Part shown: positions 26,413 through 39,726 of the stretch, one piece after another
Numbering within the stretch: position 1 is the stretch's first letter
How the letters are laid out: each line of letters begins with the position of its first letter
Assembly (NCBI RefSeq): GCF_002272745.1
Contig: NZ_NPBD01000019.1
Location: 1-64,000, forward strand
DNA length: 64,000 nucleotides
From: Terribacillus saccharophilus
GTDB lineage: Bacteria; Bacillota; Bacilli; Bacillales; Amphibacillaceae
Direction of reading: 5' to 3'
Program-made: the position numbers and the translations under genes
The notes under the pieces: model-generated
What the model was told of the DNA's origin: nothing
Database searches by the model: none
The model's input: only the letters and a program-made list of their open reading frames with translations

Positions 26413-26916
26413 TTATCCTAACAGTTCTTCTACAGACTTTCCACGAAGTTTCGCAACTTCTTCTGCACGTTTCAATCTGCTAAGTCCGTTAAGTGTTGCA
26501 CGAACCATGTTGATTGGAGTGTTAGAACCAAGTGATTTAGAAAGGATGTCTCCGATACCACCAAGCTCAAGTACCGCACGTACAGGTCCACCGGCGATAA
26601 CTCCAGTACCTTCTGCAGCTGGCTTCATCAAGATGTTGCCGGCGCCGAATTCACCGATGATTTCATGTGGAATAGTTGTACCAACGATAGGTATAGTAAT
26701 TAGATTTTTCTTCGCGTCTTCAATAGCTTTACGGATCGCTTCTGGTACTTCTTGTGCTTTACCAGTACCGAAACCTACATGGCCGTTTTTGTCGCCTACT
26801 ACTACAAGAGCAGCGAAACGGAAACGACGACCACCTTTTACTACTTTAGCAACACGGTTAACCGTTACTACGCGTTCTTCAAGATCAAGTTTGTTCGGGT
26901 CAATTGTTGTACGCAA
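26413..26916 (-). CDS. rpsE: 30S ribosomal protein S5
   Basis: 167 residues. S5 helps translational accuracy and holds the mRNA entry path. The double-stranded-RNA-binding part includes [20 protein letters not shown] and [17 protein letters not shown]; the C-terminal half has [20 protein letters not shown]. Start is TTG with GGAGGG about 9 nt upstream. Confidence 0.98.
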   Translation of the reverse strand: MRTTIDPNKLDLEERVVTVNRVAKVVKGGRRFRFAALVVVGDKNGHVGFGTGKAQEVPEAIRKAIEDAKKNLITIPIVGTTIPHEIIGEFGAGNILMKPAAEGTGVIAGGPVRAVLELGGIGDILSKSLGSNTPINMVRATLNGLSRLKRAEEVAKLRGKSVEELLG

Positions 26917-26937
26917 GTTGTGTCCCTCCTTTTTAGA

Positions 26938-27300
26938 TTAGAATTTAAGACCAGCTTCACGAGCTGCTTCAGCCAATGCTTTTACACGTCCGTGGTAAAG
27001 GTAGCCTCCACGGTCAAATACGATAGTTGTTACGCCAGCTTCTTTCGCACGGTTAGCAACTGCTTCTCCGACCTTTTGAGCTGCTTCAACATTGCTTGTA
27101 GATTCTAGGCTAAGGCTAGCATCCTTAGTAGAAGCACTTGCAAGTGTTTTACCAGTTGTATCATCGATCAACTGTGCGTAGATGTGCTTGTTAGAACGGA
27201 AAACGTTCAAACGTGGGCGCTCAGATGTTCCTGAAATGCTTTTACGAACACGATTATGTCTTCTCTTACGCGATTCGTTTTTTGCAACTTTTGTAATCAT
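26938..27300 (-). CDS. rplR: 50S ribosomal protein L18
   Basis: 120 residues. L18 binds 5S rRNA with L5. [20 protein letters not shown] and [25 protein letters not shown] (here IVFDRGG) are the family signatures. Between rplF and rpsE in the spc operon. Confidence 0.98.
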   Translation of the reverse strand: MITKVAKNESRKRRHNRVRKSISGTSERPRLNVFRSNKHIYAQLIDDTTGKTLASASTKDASLSLESTSNVEAAQKVGEAVANRAKEAGVTTIVFDRGGYLYHGRVKALAEAAREAGLKF

Positions 27301-27332
27301 TCAGGTCACTCCTTTCTGGTTTAACGAAAATC

Positions 27333-27869
27333 TTATTTCGCTGTTTTACCTTCTTTACGACGTACGAATTCGCCTTCGTAACGGATTCCTTTACCTTTAT
27401 AAGGCTCTGGAGGACGGATTGCACGGATGTTAGCAGCTACTGCGCCAACAGCTTCCTTATCGATACCTTTAACAACTACACGAGTGTTAGAAGGAACTTC
27501 GATTTCAATACCGTCACGGTGTTCAACTTCAACTGGATGAGAGTAACCAGCGTTGATCACGACTTTGTTGCCTTGTTTAGTAGCACGATAACCTACACCG
27601 ATGATTTCAAGAGCTTTCTCATAACCAGCGTGTACGCCTTGTACCATGTTTCCAAGGATGGAACGAGTAGTTCCGTGAAGAGCACGGTGTTCCTTGCTGT
27701 CAGTTGGGCGTTCAACAGTAAGAACGTTCTCTTCAAGTTTGATCACCATATCTTGGTGGAATGTACGAGTCAATTCACCTTTAGGACCTTTTACAGTCAC
27801 AGTGTTGTTTTCATTTTTGAATTCAACGCCTGCAGGGATTTCAAGAATCTTTTTACCTACGCGGGACAT
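27333..27869 (-). CDS. rplF: 50S ribosomal protein L6
   Basis: 178 residues, two repeated alpha-beta modules. L6 sits near the factor-binding site. [16 protein letters not shown] at the start and [25 protein letters not shown] at the end (quoted in part) are conserved. Confidence 0.98.
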   Translation of the reverse strand: MSRVGKKILEIPAGVEFKNENNTVTVKGPKGELTRTFHQDMVIKLEENVLTVERPTDSKEHRALHGTTRSILGNMVQGVHAGYEKALEIIGVGYRATKQGNKVVINAGYSHPVEVEHRDGIEIEVPSNTRVVVKGIDKEAVGAVAANIRAIRPPEPYKGKGIRYEGEFVRRKEGKTAK

Positions 27870-27898
27870 ATGTGCACCTCCTTACTAATTGTTGGGAA

Positions 27899-28297
27899 TT
27901 ACCAAACGTATGCTAGCACTTCGCCGCCGACAGCTTGCTCACGTGCTTCTTTATCAGACAATACGCCTTTAGAAGTTGAAACAACTGCGATACCAAGTCC
28001 GTTAAGGACACGTGGAATTTCAGTAGATTTCGCGTAAACACGAAGACCAGGTTTACTGATACGTTTGATACCAGTGATAACACGCTCGTCGTTTTTACCA
28101 TATTTCAAAAAGATGCGTAGAACACCTTGTTTGTCATCTTCTACGAATTCGTAATCACGAATAAAGCCTTCACGTTTAAGGATATCAGCAACATCCTTTT
28201 TCAGCTTAGAAGCAGGAAGCTCCAGTTTTTCATGACGAACAGTGTTTGCATTACGAATACGAGTTAGCATATCTGCGATAGGATCTGTCATAACCAT
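27899..28297 (-). CDS. rpsH: 30S ribosomal protein S8
   Basis: 132 residues. S8 is a primary 16S rRNA-binding protein. [17 protein letters not shown] at the start and [20 protein letters not shown] near the end are typical. Confidence 0.98.
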   Translation of the reverse strand: MVMTDPIADMLTRIRNANTVRHEKLELPASKLKKDVADILKREGFIRDYEFVEDDKQGVLRIFLKYGKNDERVITGIKRISKPGLRVYAKSTEIPRVLNGLGIAVVSTSKGVLSDKEAREQAVGGEVLAYVW

Positions 28298-28328
28298 TAA
28301 TCATTACCTCCTTCCCTGATTTAGGGGA

Positions 28329-28529
<201 letters not shown>

Positions 28530-28535
28530 TTACCT

Positions 28536-29075
28536 TTATTTTTGGAAAGGCATGCCTAGCTGAGTAAGTAGCTCACGAGCTTCTTCGTCAGTGTTGGCTG
28601 TAGTTACGATAACGATGTCCATTCCACGTACTTTACTTACTTTATCGTAATTGATTTCTGGGAAGATTAGCTGTTCTTTAACACCTAGTGTATAGTTACC
28701 ACGACCATCAAACGCTTTGTTTGAGATACCACGGAAGTCACGTACACGTGGAAGGGAAACTGCGACTAGTTTTTGAAGGAATTCATACATACGCTCTCCG
28801 CGCAATGTAACTTTCGCTCCGATTGGCATACCTTCACGAAGACGGAAACCTGCGATAGATTTCTTAGCTTTCGTGATGATTGGCTGCTGACCAGCAAGCA
28901 AAGACAATTCCTCTACTGCAGAATCAAGTGCTTTAGAGTTTTGAACGGCGTCACCGACACCCATGTTAATAACGATCTTTTCGATCTTTGGTACTTGCAT
29001 TACAGATTTATAGCTGAATTTTTCCATTAGAGATGGAGAAATCTCGCCTTGATATCTTTGTTTCAATTCATTCAT
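28536..29075 (-). CDS. rplE: 50S ribosomal protein L5
   Basis: 179 residues. L5 binds 5S rRNA and forms part of the central protuberance. [35 protein letters not shown] and [18 protein letters not shown] are diagnostic. Confidence 0.98.
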   Translation of the reverse strand: MNELKQRYQGEISPSLMEKFSYKSVMQVPKIEKIVINMGVGDAVQNSKALDSAVEELSLLAGQQPIITKAKKSIAGFRLREGMPIGAKVTLRGERMYEFLQKLVAVSLPRVRDFRGISNKAFDGRGNYTLGVKEQLIFPEINYDKVSKVRGMDIVIVTTANTDEEARELLTQLGMPFQK

Positions 29076-29100
29076 CGAGTAGCCCTCCTTTCAGAAGAAA

Positions 29101-29412
29101 TTATTTATCGATAGCTTGACCGGATTTCTTAGCGATACGGACTTTTTTGCCGTCTTTCACTTCGTAGCCTACGCGAGTTGGCTCTCCAGTTTTAGGATCG
29201 ATCAGCATTACGTTAGAAACGTGAATCGCTGCTTCGATTTCAAGGATTCCGCCCTGCGGGTTATCCTGAGAAGGTTTCGCGTGTTTTTTGACGATGTTTA
29301 TTCCTTCGACAAGAACACGGTCTTTCTTCGGATAAGCTTCAAGGATGGTACCTTCTTTACCACGATCTTTACCAGTGATTACTTTAACTTTGTCACCTTT
29401 TTTAACATGCAT
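29101..29412 (-). CDS. rplX: 50S ribosomal protein L24
   Basis: 103 residues, with an N-terminal KOW motif ([20 protein letters not shown]). An early assembly initiator of the 50S subunit. [20 protein letters not shown] follows. Confidence 0.98.
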   Translation of the reverse strand: MHVKKGDKVKVITGKDRGKEGTILEAYPKKDRVLVEGINIVKKHAKPSQDNPQGGILEIEAAIHVSNVMLIDPKTGEPTRVGYEVKDGKKVRIAKKSGQAIDK

Positions 29413-29448
29413 GTGTACTGCACCTCCTTAACAAGGCATTAAGAGTTT

Positions 29449-30124
<676 letters not shown>

Positions 30125-30146
30125 GTCGCGAACCTCCTCTCGGAAT

Positions 30147-30347
30147 TTAGTTATTTACGCTTAATTCTCTTTCACGAACAACAGTCTTCATGCGAGCAAT
30201 TGTCTTACGGACTGTGCGAATACGTGCTGTATTCTCAAGTTGTCCAGTAGCTAATTGGAAGCGCAGGTTGAAAAGTTCTTCTTTAAGAGACTTAACTTTT
30301 TGTTCAATTTCGGCAGTGGTCAGTTCTTTGATTTCATTAGCCTTCAT
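30147..30347 (-). CDS. rpmC: 50S ribosomal protein L29
   Basis: 66 residues, two antiparallel helices near the exit tunnel. [17 protein letters not shown] and [19 protein letters not shown] are diagnostic. The start at 30347 lies inside the end of rplP (11-bp overlap), so translation is coupled; a longer frame adding eight residues does not fit the family. Confidence 0.97.
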   Translation of the reverse strand: MKANEIKELTTAEIEQKVKSLKEELFNLRFQLATGQLENTARIRTVRKTIARMKTVVRERELSVNN

Positions 30348-30771
30348 TGATTTCACCACCAATTTCTTCACGTTTTACGATCTTAGTTCTAATTGGCAGT
30401 TTGTGAGAAGCAAGACGCAATGCTTCGCGAGCCACCTCTTCAGATACTCCAGCAATTTCGAACATGATCTTACCAGGTTTCGTTACAGCAACCCAGCCTT
30501 CAGGAGAACCTTTACCGGAACCCATTCGGACTTCTAGAGGTTTTTTCGTGTATGGCTTATCTGGGAAGATTTTGATCCATACTTTACCGCCACGTTTCAT
30601 GTAACGAGTCATAGCGATACGAGCAGATTCGATTTGACGGCTAGTGATCCAAGCTGGATCAACAGCTTGTAGACCCCATTCACCAAATGCAACTTCTGTA
30701 CCGCCTTTAGCACGGCCATTCAATTTACCACGGTGTTGTCTACGATATTTTACGCGTTTAGGCATTAACAT
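30337..30771 (-). CDS. rplP: 50S ribosomal protein L16
   Basis: 144 residues. L16 helps position tRNA at the A site and is a late assembly protein. [39 protein letters not shown] and the [12 protein letters not shown] segment are conserved. Confidence 0.98.
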   Translation of the reverse strand: MLMPKRVKYRRQHRGKLNGRAKGGTEVAFGEWGLQAVDPAWITSRQIESARIAMTRYMKRGGKVWIKIFPDKPYTKKPLEVRMGSGKGSPEGWVAVTKPGKIMFEIAGVSEEVAREALRLASHKLPIRTKIVKREEIGGEINEG

Positions 30772-30789
30772 AATGCTTTTCCCCCTTCC

Positions 30790-31431
30790 TTATCGGTTGT
30801 TTTTAGTTGGAAGGACTTCGCCACGATAGATCCATACTTTAACGCCAAGCTTACCATAAGTTGTATCAGCTTCAGCTGTGCCATAGTCGATGTCAGCACG
30901 TAGAGTATGAAGTGGAACTGTTCCTTCGCTGTAAGATTCTGCACGAGCGATATCTGCTCCGCCTAGACGACCGGAAACTTGTGTACGGATACCTTTAGCA
31001 CCAGCACGCATTGCACGTTGCAATGTTTGTTTCTGTGCACGACGGAATGAGATACGGTTTTCAAGTTGACGAGCGATGTTGTCTGCTACCAATTTAGCAT
31101 CAAGATCTACACGTTTCACTTCAACGATGTTGATGTGAACACGTTTGCCAGTCAGGCTGTTCAATGCTTTACGAAGTGCTTCCACTTCAGAACCGCCTTT
31201 ACCGATTACCATACCAGGTTTACCAGTGTGAATAGAAATATTTACACGGTTAGCAGCACGTTCGATCTCCACTTTAGAAAGTGCAGCATCTTTCAAACGT
31301 TGTTCTAGATAATCACGAATTCTGATATCTTCATGTAGTAAATCAGCGTAATCTTTGCCACCGTACCACTTGGATTCCCAGTCACGGATGACGCCGACGC
31401 GAAGACCTATCGGATGTACTTTTTGACCCAC
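30790..31431 (-). CDS. rpsC: 30S ribosomal protein S3
   Basis: 213 residues. S3 lies at the mRNA entry channel and has a KH domain with [40 protein letters not shown] opens the protein. It ends [10 protein letters not shown], shorter than the acidic tail of some homologues. Confidence 0.98.
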   Translation of the reverse strand: MGQKVHPIGLRVGVIRDWESKWYGGKDYADLLHEDIRIRDYLEQRLKDAALSKVEIERAANRVNISIHTGKPGMVIGKGGSEVEALRKALNSLTGKRVHINIVEVKRVDLDAKLVADNIARQLENRISFRRAQKQTLQRAMRAGAKGIRTQVSGRLGGADIARAESYSEGTVPLHTLRADIDYGTAEADTTYGKLGVKVWIYRGEVLPTKNNR

Positions 31432-31434
31432 TGC

Positions 31435-31776
31435 TTAACCCTCCTTCTTTTCTGTAACAACCACTGTAATGTGGCTAGTACGTTTGTTGATTTGGCTTGC
31501 GCGGCCTTGAGCGCGTGGACGGAAACGTTTCAATGTAGCACCTTCGTTTACGAATGCTTCAGAGATAACAAGGTTATCCGTATCCATTTCATAGTTGTGC
31601 TCTGCGTTAGCAACTGCAGAACGAAGTACTTTTTCTACTGCCAATGATGCACCACGCTGAGTGTGACGCAAAATCGCAACAGCTTCTCCGACATTTTTTC
31701 CTCGAATTAAATCAACAACTAAGCGGACCTTACGAGGAGCAATGCGAACTGATTTTGCCATAGCTTTTGCTTGCAT
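31435..31776 (-). CDS. rplV: 50S ribosomal protein L22
   Basis: 113 residues. L22 lines the exit tunnel with its beta hairpin ([20 protein letters not shown]), which is unchanged at the macrolide-relevant tip as far as can be judged. Three nt from rpsC. Confidence 0.98.
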   Translation of the reverse strand: MQAKAMAKSVRIAPRKVRLVVDLIRGKNVGEAVAILRHTQRGASLAVEKVLRSAVANAEHNYEMDTDNLVISEAFVNEGATLKRFRPRAQGRASQINKRTSHITVVVTEKKEG

Positions 31777-31794
31777 TTAGGATTGCCTCCCCTC

Positions 31795-32073
31795 TTAGCG
31801 TTTTGTTTTCTTGTCGTCCGCTGCGTGTCCTCTGTACGTGCGAGTTGGCGCGAATTCACCAAGTTTATGACCTACCATATCTTCAGTAACATAAACAGGT
31901 ACGTGTTTACGGCCATCGTACACAGCGATTGTGTGTCCAACGAATGTTGGGAAAATAGTAGAACGACGGGACCAAGTTCTGACAACTTGTTTCTTGTCGT
32001 CTTCGTTCAATTTGTCGACTTTCTTTAGCAAATGATCATCTGCGAAAGGTCCTTTTTTCAAACTGCGACCCAT
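31795..32073 (-). CDS. rpsS: 30S ribosomal protein S19
   Basis: 92 residues. S19 sits in the head beside S13. [19 protein letters not shown] and [20 protein letters not shown] are diagnostic. Confidence 0.98.
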   Translation of the reverse strand: MGRSLKKGPFADDHLLKKVDKLNEDDKKQVVRTWSRRSTIFPTFVGHTIAVYDGRKHVPVYVTEDMVGHKLGEFAPTRTYRGHAADDKKTKR

Positions 32074-32130
32074 ACATAAACCTCCCTTTGCGATATGGAG
32101 ACGGGTGAAAATCCCCGCCTTGCTACCACA

Positions 32131-32961
32131 TTATTTTTTACGCTTACGTACGATAAATTTATCGGACTGCTTATTACGTTTACGTGTTTTGTAACCAAGT
32201 GTTGGTTTACCCCAAGGAGACATTGGTGATTTACGTCCGATTGGAGCACGTCCTTCACCACCACCGTGTGGGTGATCGTTAGGGTTCATTACAGATCCGC
32301 GAACTGTTGGGCGTTTGCCTAACCAGCGAGAGCGTCCTGCTTTACCAATTACGATTAGTTCATGTTCCAAGTTACCAACCTGACCGATTGTAGCACGGCA
32401 AGTACCTAGTACTAGACGTACTTCACCAGAAGTTAGTCTTACAAGAACATATTTACCTTCACGGCCAAGGATTTGAGCTTGTGCACCAGCAGAACGAGCT
32501 AGCTGAGCACCGCGGCCAGGTTTCAATTCGATGTTGTGGATGATCGTACCAACTGGGATTGTAGCAAGCTCCATAGCGTTACCCACTTTGAAGTCAGCAC
32601 CTTCACCAGAAATGATCTCAGTTCCTACTTCCAAGCCTTTCGGAGCAAGGATGTAGCGTTTTTCACCATCAACATAGTGAATTAGAGCGATGTTAGCAGT
32701 ACGGTTTGGATCGTACTCGATTGTAGCAACGCGTCCTGGTATTCCATCTTTGTCGCGTTTGAAGTCGATAATACGGTATTGACGTTTGTGTCCACCACCT
32801 TGGTGACGTACAGTCAATTTACCTTGGTTGTTACGTCCGCCACGTTTGTGAAGCGGTGCAAGCAATGATTTCTCAGGCTTGTCAGTTGTAATTTCGGCAA
32901 AATCCGATACAGACATGTTACGACGTCCGTTAGTAATCGGTTTATACTTTTTAATCGCCAT
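32131..32961 (-). CDS. rplB: 50S ribosomal protein L2
   Basis: 276 residues. L2 is needed for subunit joining and peptidyl transfer. The highly conserved [19 protein letters not shown] near the C-terminus includes the key His. It begins [18 protein letters not shown]. Confidence 0.98.
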   Translation of the reverse strand: MAIKKYKPITNGRRNMSVSDFAEITTDKPEKSLLAPLHKRGGRNNQGKLTVRHQGGGHKRQYRIIDFKRDKDGIPGRVATIEYDPNRTANIALIHYVDGEKRYILAPKGLEVGTEIISGEGADFKVGNAMELATIPVGTIIHNIELKPGRGAQLARSAGAQAQILGREGKYVLVRLTSGEVRLVLGTCRATIGQVGNLEHELIVIGKAGRSRWLGKRPTVRGSVMNPNDHPHGGGEGRAPIGRKSPMSPWGKPTLGYKTRKRNKQSDKFIVRKRKK

Positions 32962-32989
32962 CGTTGTTTCCCTCCTTCTCTATTATTTC

Positions 32990-33280
32990 TTAAACACCTT
33001 CGAAGAAGTCAATTTCTTTGCTGTCTTCAGATAGTGTTACTACTGCTTTTTTACGATCTGGGCGGTATCCGCCGTAACGACCTTGACGTTTGAATTTACC
33101 TTTAAGGTTTTGAGTGTTCACTTGTTCCACTTTTACACCAAAGATTACTTCAACCGCTTGTTTGATTTCGATCTTATTAGCACGTTTGTCAACTTCAAAC
33201 GTGTACTTCTTATCAACCATAAGGTCAGAAGAATGTTCCGTAATTACAGGGCGCTTAATAATATCACGTGGTTCTCTCAT
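32990..33280 (-). CDS. rplW: 50S ribosomal protein L23
   Basis: 96 residues. L23 surrounds the exit tunnel and is the docking point for trigger factor and [23 protein letters not shown] at the start. Start overlaps the rplD stop by one base. Confidence 0.98.
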   Translation of the reverse strand: MREPRDIIKRPVITEHSSDLMVDKKYTFEVDKRANKIEIKQAVEVIFGVKVEQVNTQNLKGKFKRQGRYGGYRPDRKKAVVTLSEDSKEIDFFEGV

Positions 33281-33903
33281 TATGCAAGCACCTCCCCTGC
33301 TTTTTCAGCTGCCTCTTTCGTTAAGATCAGCTTATCATGCGTAAGCAAGTCAAGAACGTTAACTTCGCTTTGTTTCAACACTTTTACGTTTTTAAGGTTG
33401 TTTGCAGAACGTACAACAGTTTCGTCTTTATCTGCAGTAACGATCAATACCTTTTTATCAACGTTAAGTGCATTAAGCATAGCAACGACATCTTTTGTTT
33501 TAGGAGCATCAAATGCAAGACTCTCTAGAACTACGATGTTTTCTTCTTGTACTTTAGAAGATAGTGCTGATTTAAGCGCTAGACGACGAACTTTTTTAGG
33601 TAGTTTGTAGCTGTAGCTGCGTGGAGTCGGTCCGAAAACTGTTCCACCGCCAACCCATTGTGGTGAACGGATGGATCCTTGACGTGCGCGGCCAGTACCT
33701 TTTTGACGCCATGGCTTTCTTCCACCGCCTCGTACTTCAGAACGTCCTTTTACTTTATGCGTACCTTGACGCATAGAAGCACGTTGCATTAGTACTGCTT
33801 CGTGTAATACATGTGTGTGTGGCTCGATACCGAAAACGGAATCGTTCAATTCGATTTCTCCGACTTGAGATCCGCTCTGGTTGAATAGTGCTACTTTAGG
33901 CAT
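33280..33903 (-). CDS. rplD: 50S ribosomal protein L4
   Basis: 207 residues. Its extended loop ([20 protein letters not shown]) reaches the exit tunnel. In enterobacteria L4 also represses its own operon; this is not established for this group. Confidence 0.98.
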   Translation of the reverse strand: MPKVALFNQSGSQVGEIELNDSVFGIEPHTHVLHEAVLMQRASMRQGTHKVKGRSEVRGGGRKPWRQKGTGRARQGSIRSPQWVGGGTVFGPTPRSYSYKLPKKVRRLALKSALSSKVQEENIVVLESLAFDAPKTKDVVAMLNALNVDKKVLIVTADKDETVVRSANNLKNVKVLKQSEVNVLDLLTHDKLILTKEAAEKAGEVLA

Positions 33904-33929
33904 GATATATCCTCCCTTCGTATTGTGAA

Positions 33930-34559
33930 TTAGTTACCTTTTACGGCACCTGATACTTTCACGTAAGATTTTTTCGCACCAGGTACGTTACCTTTAACAA
34001 GGATAAGGTTGCGCTCAGCGTCAACTTTAACGATTTCAAGGTTTTGAACTGTAATTTGCTCTCCGCCCATTTGTCCTGGTAGTGCTTTACCTTTGAAAAC
34101 GCGCATAGGGTCAATTACACCCATTGAACCCGGTCTTCTGTGGTAACGTGAACCGTGTGACATTGGTCCGCGGGATTGGTTGTGGCGCTTGATTGCACCC
34201 TGGAATCCTTTACCTTTAGAAGTACCTGTTACATCTACTGTTTCTCCAGCTGCGAAAATCTCTACGCTAACCTCTTGTCCAACTTCGTGTTCGTCAAGAG
34301 CAGCGTCACGGATTTCACGAATGTAGCGCTTAGGTGTTGTGTTTGCTTTCTCAGCATGGCCTTTAGCAGGTTTGTTAGCGTTGTTTGCTTTCTGATCAGC
34401 AAATCCTAGTTGCAATGCGTTGTAACCGTCAGTTTCGACAGTTTTCTTTTGAAGAATTACGTTTGGTTCAGCTTGGATAACTGTTACAGCTTGAAGTTCA
34501 CCACTTTCAGTGAATAGCTGTGTCATGCCGATCTTGCGTCCCAAGATTCCTTTCGTCAT
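33930..34559 (-). CDS. rplC: 50S ribosomal protein L3
   Basis: 209 residues. L3 is an early assembly protein whose loop nears the peptidyl transferase centre. [20 protein letters not shown] and [20 protein letters not shown] are diagnostic. Confidence 0.98.
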   Translation of the reverse strand: MTKGILGRKIGMTQLFTESGELQAVTVIQAEPNVILQKKTVETDGYNALQLGFADQKANNANKPAKGHAEKANTTPKRYIREIRDAALDEHEVGQEVSVEIFAAGETVDVTGTSKGKGFQGAIKRHNQSRGPMSHGSRYHRRPGSMGVIDPMRVFKGKALPGQMGGEQITVQNLEIVKVDAERNLILVKGNVPGAKKSYVKVSGAVKGN

Positions 34560-34586
34560 CCGTTACACCTCCTATTTTGTGTAAAA

Positions 34587-35024
<438 letters not shown>

Positions 35025-35029
35025 TTATA

Positions 35030-35058
35030 ATTATATAGAAAAAATGCGGTCAATGCAA
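35030..35058 (-). promoter_or_regulatory. Sigma-A promoter of the S10 operon
   Basis: TTGCAT (35058-35053), a 17-nt spacer and TATAAT (35035-35030) on the minus strand; a second TATAAT overlaps just downstream (35029-35024) and pairs with TTGACC at 18 nt. A strong ribosomal-protein promoter, about 135 nt before rpsJ. Confidence 0.8.
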
Positions 35059-35204
35059 GTCTTATCTAGTTTTACAGCTTAAAAGTCTGTATTCCTTCAT
35101 AAGATGACACTTTATGTATTATACATAGGCTTTATGCTGTTTTCAAGTCATTTCGGCTTTTTTTACAATTTACTGGTGCTGCCAATCTTTGGGTCCGAAT
35201 ATAT

Positions 35205-35241
35205 AAAAAAAACAGACAGCACGTCTGCTGTCTGTTTCTTC
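35205..35241 (-). terminator. Terminator of tuf
   Basis: On the minus strand AAACAGACAGCAG / TGCTGTCTGTTT with an ACG loop and a run of T, 15 nt after the tuf stop. Confidence 0.93.
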
Positions 35242-35258
35242 TATATTGTTATATCAGC

Positions 35259-36449
35259 TTACGCTTCGATAACAGATACAACGCCTGATCCAACAGTACG
35301 GCCACCCTCACGGATAGAGAAGCGAGTACCATCTTCGATAGCGATTGGAGAGATAAGCTCAACAGACATCTCTGTGTTATCGCCAGGCATGATCATTTCA
35401 GTACCTTCTGGAAGGTGAACTACGCCAGTTACGTCAGTTGTACGGAAGTAGAACTGTGGGCGGTAGTTAGTGAAGAATGGAGTGTGACGTCCACCTTCTT
35501 CTTTAGAAAGAACATAAACTTCAGCTTTGAACTTTGTGTGCGGAGTGATTGTACCTGGTTTAGCAAGTACTTGTCCACGGCTGATGTCATCACGGGATAC
35601 ACCACGAAGTAGAGCACCGATGTTATCGCCAGCTTCAGCGTAATCAAGAAGTTTACGGAACATTTCTACACCAGTAACGATTGTTTTCTTAGGAGCTTCG
35701 TTAAGACCGATGATATCAACTTCGTCACCGACTTTAACTTCTCCACGCTCAACGCGGCCTGTAGCTACAGTACCACGACCAGTGATAGAGAATACATCCT
35801 CAACTGGCATCATGAATGGTTTTTCTTTGTCGCGTTCTGGAGTTGGGATGTACTCATCAACAGCGTCCATAAGTTCGAAGATTTTAGCTTCGTAATCAGC
35901 GTCACCTTCAAGAGCTTTAAGAGCAGAACCTTTGATAACTGGTACATCGTCACCAGGGAAGTCATATTCGCTTAGAAGATCGCGAACTTCCATTTCAACA
36001 AGTTCAAGAAGTTCTTCATCGTCAACCATGTCGCATTTGTTTAGGAATACAACGATCGCAGGAACACCTACGTTACGAGAAAGAAGGATGTGCTCACGAG
36101 TTTGTGGCATTGGACCATCAGCAGCAGATACTACTAGGATAGCTCCATCCATTTGTGCAGCACCAGTGATCATGTTTTTAACATAGTCAGCGTGTCCTGG
36201 GCAGTCAACGTGTGCATAGTGACGAGTATCAGTTTCGTACTCTACGTGTGCAGTAGAGATAGTGATTCCACGTTCTCTTTCTTCTGGAGCACCATCGATT
36301 TGGTCGTAAGCCATAGCTGTACCTGAACCAGTTTTCTTATGAAGTACAGTTGTGATAGCTGCAGTTAGTGTTGTTTTACCATGGTCAACGTGTCCGATTG
36401 TACCAACGTTAACGTGGGATTTGGAGCGGTCGAATTTTTCTTTACCCAT
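35259..36449 (-). CDS. tuf: Elongation factor Tu
   Basis: 396 residues. EF-Tu brings aminoacyl-tRNA to the ribosome as a GTP complex. [11 protein letters not shown] (19-29), [15 protein letters not shown], the NKCD motif and the C-terminal barrels are all present. It is downstream of fusA but has its own promoter and terminator; no second copy is in this window. Confidence 0.99.
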   Translation of the reverse strand: MGKEKFDRSKSHVNVGTIGHVDHGKTTLTAAITTVLHKKTGSGTAMAYDQIDGAPEERERGITISTAHVEYETDTRHYAHVDCPGHADYVKNMITGAAQMDGAILVVSAADGPMPQTREHILLSRNVGVPAIVVFLNKCDMVDDEELLELVEMEVRDLLSEYDFPGDDVPVIKGSALKALEGDADYEAKIFELMDAVDEYIPTPERDKEKPFMMPVEDVFSITGRGTVATGRVERGEVKVGDEVDIIGLNEAPKKTIVTGVEMFRKLLDYAEAGDNIGALLRGVSRDDISRGQVLAKPGTITPHTKFKAEVYVLSKEEGGRHTPFFTNYRPQFYFRTTDVTGVVHLPEGTEMIMPGDNTEMSVELISPIAIEDGTRFSIREGGRTVGSGVVSVIEA

Positions 36450-36501
36450 TAGTAATTCCTCCTTAAATATGGAAATATCTCATGTATTAGATAGTATGTT
36501 T

Positions 36502-36545
36502 CTTGTACTGCAGAAGCATGCGTGCACGCACGCTTCCAATACAAG
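36502..36545 (-). promoter_or_regulatory. Long hairpin in the fusA-tuf spacer
   Basis: CTTGTA, GAAGC and the palindrome TGCGTGCACGCA with matching arms GCTTC and TACAAG form an interrupted stem over 44 nt. No T run follows. It lies just downstream of the tuf promoter, so it would be at the 5' end of the tuf mRNA, where it may protect or mark the RNA for processing. Confidence 0.7.
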
Positions 36546-36573
36546 TTATACTCGATTACTGGCCAAAAATCAA
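36545..36573 (-). promoter_or_regulatory. Sigma-A promoter of tuf
   Basis: TTGATT (36573-36568), a 17-nt spacer and TATAAC (36550-36545), located directly after the fusA stop codon. Confidence 0.6.
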
Positions 36574-38652
36574 TTATTGTCCAGCGTTTTTCTTGATAAT
36601 TTCTTCTCCAACGCTTTTCGGCACTTCTTCATAGTGGTCGAATGTCATTGTGTAAGTTCCACGGCCTTGTGTGTTGGAACGCAACGCTGTTGCGTAACCG
36701 AACATTTCAGCAAGTGGCACATATGCATTAACTACCTGAGCAGGTCCACGTGTATCCATACCTTCAACACGTCCGCGACGGGAAGTGATATCGCCCATGA
36801 TGTCTCCCATGTATTCTTCTGGGATAACAACTTCCACTTTTACAAGTGGCTCCAAGATGACAGGGTTACATTTGTTCTTAGCGTTTTTAAGCGCCATTGA
36901 AGCAGCAACCTTAAAGGCCATCTCGTTGGAATCGACATCGTGGTAGCTTCCATCAAATAATGATGCTTTAACGTCGATTAGCGGATAACCAGCCAATACA
37001 CCGTTTTGCATTGATTCTTTGATACCAGCTTCAACAGATGGGATGTATTCACGAGGAACTACACCACCAACGATTTTATTTTCGAACTCGAAACCAGCGC
37101 CTTCTTCGTTTGGCTCGAATTTGATCCAAACGTGTCCGAACTGACCGCGACCACCGGACTGACGTACGAATTTACCTTCGACTTCAGCAGATGCACGGAA
37201 TGTTTCGCGGTATGCTACCTGTGGAGCACCTACGTTTGCTTCTACTTTGAATTCGCGACGCATACGGTCAACGATGATATCCAAGTGAAGCTCACCCATA
37301 CCGGAGATGATAGTCTGACCAGTTTCTGGGTTTGTTTCAGTTCTGAATGTAGGATCTTCCTCAGCTAGTTTACCAAGTGCAACGGACATTTTATCTTGGT
37401 CCGCTTTTGTTTTTGGTTCGATCGCAACAGAGATAACTGGCTCTGGGAATACCATAGACTCAAGGATAACTAGTGATTTTTCATCACACAGCGTATCACC
37501 AGTCGAAGTATCTTTCAAACCAACTGCTCCTGCGATATCACCAGCGTAAACTTTGGAAATCTCTTCACGAGTGTTTGCGTGCATTTGTAGGATACGGCCT
37601 ACACGCTCACGCTTGTCCTTCGTAGAGTTTTTCACGTAAGAACCTGCTTCCAATGTACCAGAGTACACACGGAAGAAAGTAAGTTTACCTACGAACGGAT
37701 CAGTTGCAACTTTGAAAGCAAGTGCACTGAATGGCTCGCTGTCGCTGGATTTACGTACGATCTTCTCTTCAGTACCAGGAACGATACCTTCGATAGCTGG
37801 TACGTCAGTTGGTGCAGGCAAGTAATCAACAACACCGTCGATTAGAAGCTGAACACCTTTGTTTTTGAATGCTGAACCACAGAATACTGGGTAGAATTCA
37901 ACACTTAGAGTCGCTTTACGAACAGCTTGTTTAAGCTCTTCGTTAGAGATCTCTTCCCCTTCAAGGTAGCGTTCCATAAGATCTTCATCTTGTTCCGCTA
38001 CTGCTTCAATAAGGTTCGTGCGGTATTCTTCCACAAGATCCTTCATGTCTTCAGGGATTTCACGAGTCTCGAAGTTTTGTCCAAGATCGTCAAGGTAGAA
38101 ATGAGCTTCCAAAGTGATTAGGTCGATGATTCCTTCGAAATCATCTTCCGCACCGATTGGAAGTTGTACTGGGTGCGCGTTAGCGCCCAGACGTTCATGC
38201 ATCGTCTTAACTGAATAAAGGAAGTCTGCACCTGTTTTATCCATTTTGTTGACGAACACGATACGTGGTACACCGTAAGTTGTAGCCTGACGCCAAACAG
38301 TTTCTGTTTGCGGCTCAACACCAGACTGTGCATCAAGCACAGCTACCGCACCATCAAGTACGCGTAGGGAACGTTCTACTTCAACAGTGAAGTCTACGTG
38401 TCCTGGTGTATCGATGATGTTGATACGGTGGTTTTTCCATTGAGCAGTTGTTGCAGCAGATGTGATAGTGATACCACGCTCTTGCTCCTGCTCCATCCAG
38501 TCCATTTGAGAAGCACCTTCATGAGTTTCTCCAATTTTGTGGATACGTCCTGTATAGAATAAAATACGCTCTGTTGCAGTTGTTTTACCGGCATCGATGT
38601 GAGCCATGATACCGATATTACGCGTATTTTCTAAGGAGAACTCTCTAGCCAT
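36574..38652 (-). CDS. fusA: Elongation factor G
   Basis: 692 residues. EF-G drives translocation on the ribosome. GTPase motifs [24 protein letters not shown] and NKMDK are intact, and domains II-V follow at normal length. The [10 protein letters not shown] segment (switch) is complete. It follows rpsG by 39 nt. Confidence 0.99.
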   Translation of the reverse strand: MAREFSLENTRNIGIMAHIDAGKTTATERILFYTGRIHKIGETHEGASQMDWMEQEQERGITITSAATTAQWKNHRINIIDTPGHVDFTVEVERSLRVLDGAVAVLDAQSGVEPQTETVWRQATTYGVPRIVFVNKMDKTGADFLYSVKTMHERLGANAHPVQLPIGAEDDFEGIIDLITLEAHFYLDDLGQNFETREIPEDMKDLVEEYRTNLIEAVAEQDEDLMERYLEGEEISNEELKQAVRKATLSVEFYPVFCGSAFKNKGVQLLIDGVVDYLPAPTDVPAIEGIVPGTEEKIVRKSSDSEPFSALAFKVATDPFVGKLTFFRVYSGTLEAGSYVKNSTKDKRERVGRILQMHANTREEISKVYAGDIAGAVGLKDTSTGDTLCDEKSLVILESMVFPEPVISVAIEPKTKADQDKMSVALGKLAEEDPTFRTETNPETGQTIISGMGELHLDIIVDRMRREFKVEANVGAPQVAYRETFRASAEVEGKFVRQSGGRGQFGHVWIKFEPNEEGAGFEFENKIVGGVVPREYIPSVEAGIKESMQNGVLAGYPLIDVKASLFDGSYHDVDSNEMAFKVAASMALKNAKNKCNPVILEPLVKVEVVIPEEYMGDIMGDITSRRGRVEGMDTRGPAQVVNAYVPLAEMFGYATALRSNTQGRGTYTMTFDHYEEVPKSVGEEIIKKNAGQ

Positions 38653-38691
38653 ACGGTCTTTCTCCTTCCTAGAGTGAATTTAAGATATATC

Positions 38692-39162
38692 TTACCAGCG
38701 GTAGTGAGCAAACGCTTTGTTTGCTTCCGCCATTTTATGCATATCTTCACGTTTCTTAACAGCAGCACCTGTGTTGTTAGACGCATCAAGAATTTCGTTA
38801 GCAAGACGCTCTTCCATTGTTTTTTCACCGCGTAGACGGGAATAGTTAACAATGTAACGAAGACCTAGTGCTGAACGACGCTCTGGGCGTACTTCAACTG
38901 GTACTTGGTAGTTGGAACCACCAACACGGCGTGCGCGTACTTCAAGTACAGGCATAACGTTCTTCATGGATGTTTCAAAAACCTCCATTGGATCGTTTCC
39001 ACTACGTTCTTTAACTAGTTCGAATGCTGCATAAAGAATCTTTTGAGCTTTACCGCGTTGTCCGTCAACCATGATTTGGTTGATCAAACGAGTTACCAAT
39101 TTAGAGTTGTACAACGGATCTGGCAACACGTCACGTTTCGCTACAGGACCTTTTCTTGGCAT
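38692..39162 (-). CDS. rpsG: 30S ribosomal protein S7
   Basis: 156 residues. S7 nucleates the 3' domain of 16S r[23 protein letters not shown] and [16 protein letters not shown] are diagnostic. Confidence 0.98.
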   Translation of the reverse strand: MPRKGPVAKRDVLPDPLYNSKLVTRLINQIMVDGQRGKAQKILYAAFELVKERSGNDPMEVFETSMKNVMPVLEVRARRVGGSNYQVPVEVRPERRSALGLRYIVNYSRLRGEKTMEERLANEILDASNNTGAAVKKREDMHKMAEANKAFAHYRW

Positions 39163-39203
39163 ATATTCTCCTCCTTTCTGATGATGGTTATATTATTTTA
39201 GTC

Positions 39204-39617
39204 TTATTTTTTAGGGCGTTTAGTACCATATTTAGAACGACCTTGTGCGCGGCCGTCAACACCTGAAGTATCAAGCGCACCACGTACGATATGGTAACGT
39301 ACACCCGGTAAATCTTTCACACGTCCGCCGCGGATCAAAACAACACTGTGCTCTTGCAAGTTGTGTCCGATTCCAGGAATGTAGGCAGTAACCTCGATTC
39401 CGTTTGTCAAACGTACACGTGCATATTTACGCAATGCGGAGTTTGGTTTCTTCGGAGTCATTGTACCAACACGAGTACAAACACCACGTTTTTGTGGAGA
39501 AGACTGGTTAGTCAATGATTTCTTGAAACTGTTGTACCCTCTGTTCAATGCTGGAGAGTCAGATTTCTTTGTTTTGCTTACGCGACCTTTGCGTACTAAT
39601 TGATTAATAGTAGGCAT
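39204..39617 (-). CDS. rpsL: 30S ribosomal protein S12
   Basis: 137 residues. S12 controls decoding accuracy at the A site. [20 protein letters not shown] and [30 protein letters not shown] are the conserved segments; the Lys positions linked to streptomycin resistance are unmutated. Start set behind GGAGGAAAAAAC; a longer frame adds 18 residues that do not fit. Confidence 0.98.
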   Translation of the reverse strand: MPTINQLVRKGRVSKTKKSDSPALNRGYNSFKKSLTNQSSPQKRGVCTRVGTMTPKKPNSALRKYARVRLTNGIEVTAYIPGIGHNLQEHSVVLIRGGRVKDLPGVRYHIVRGALDTSGVDGRAQGRSKYGTKRPKK

Positions 39618-39726
39618 GTTTTTTCCTCCTTTCAAAGCTTTTTTGTAATACCACACATCCAGGTGGTTCATTTTCGGGCAAAAAACAAAGCTTTCACGAG
39701 CTGAGCTAGCATCAGCTTCGCCAAAA

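Noticed and set aside
33083-33610. 175-codon plus-strand frame opposite rplW-rplD
   Set aside because: Antisense to two conserved ribosomal genes; low-complexity Phe/Ser-rich composition typical of shadow frames.
36352-36900. 182-codon plus-strand frame across the fusA-tuf spacer
   Set aside because: It runs antisense through the ends of two essential genes and lacks a ribosome-binding site.
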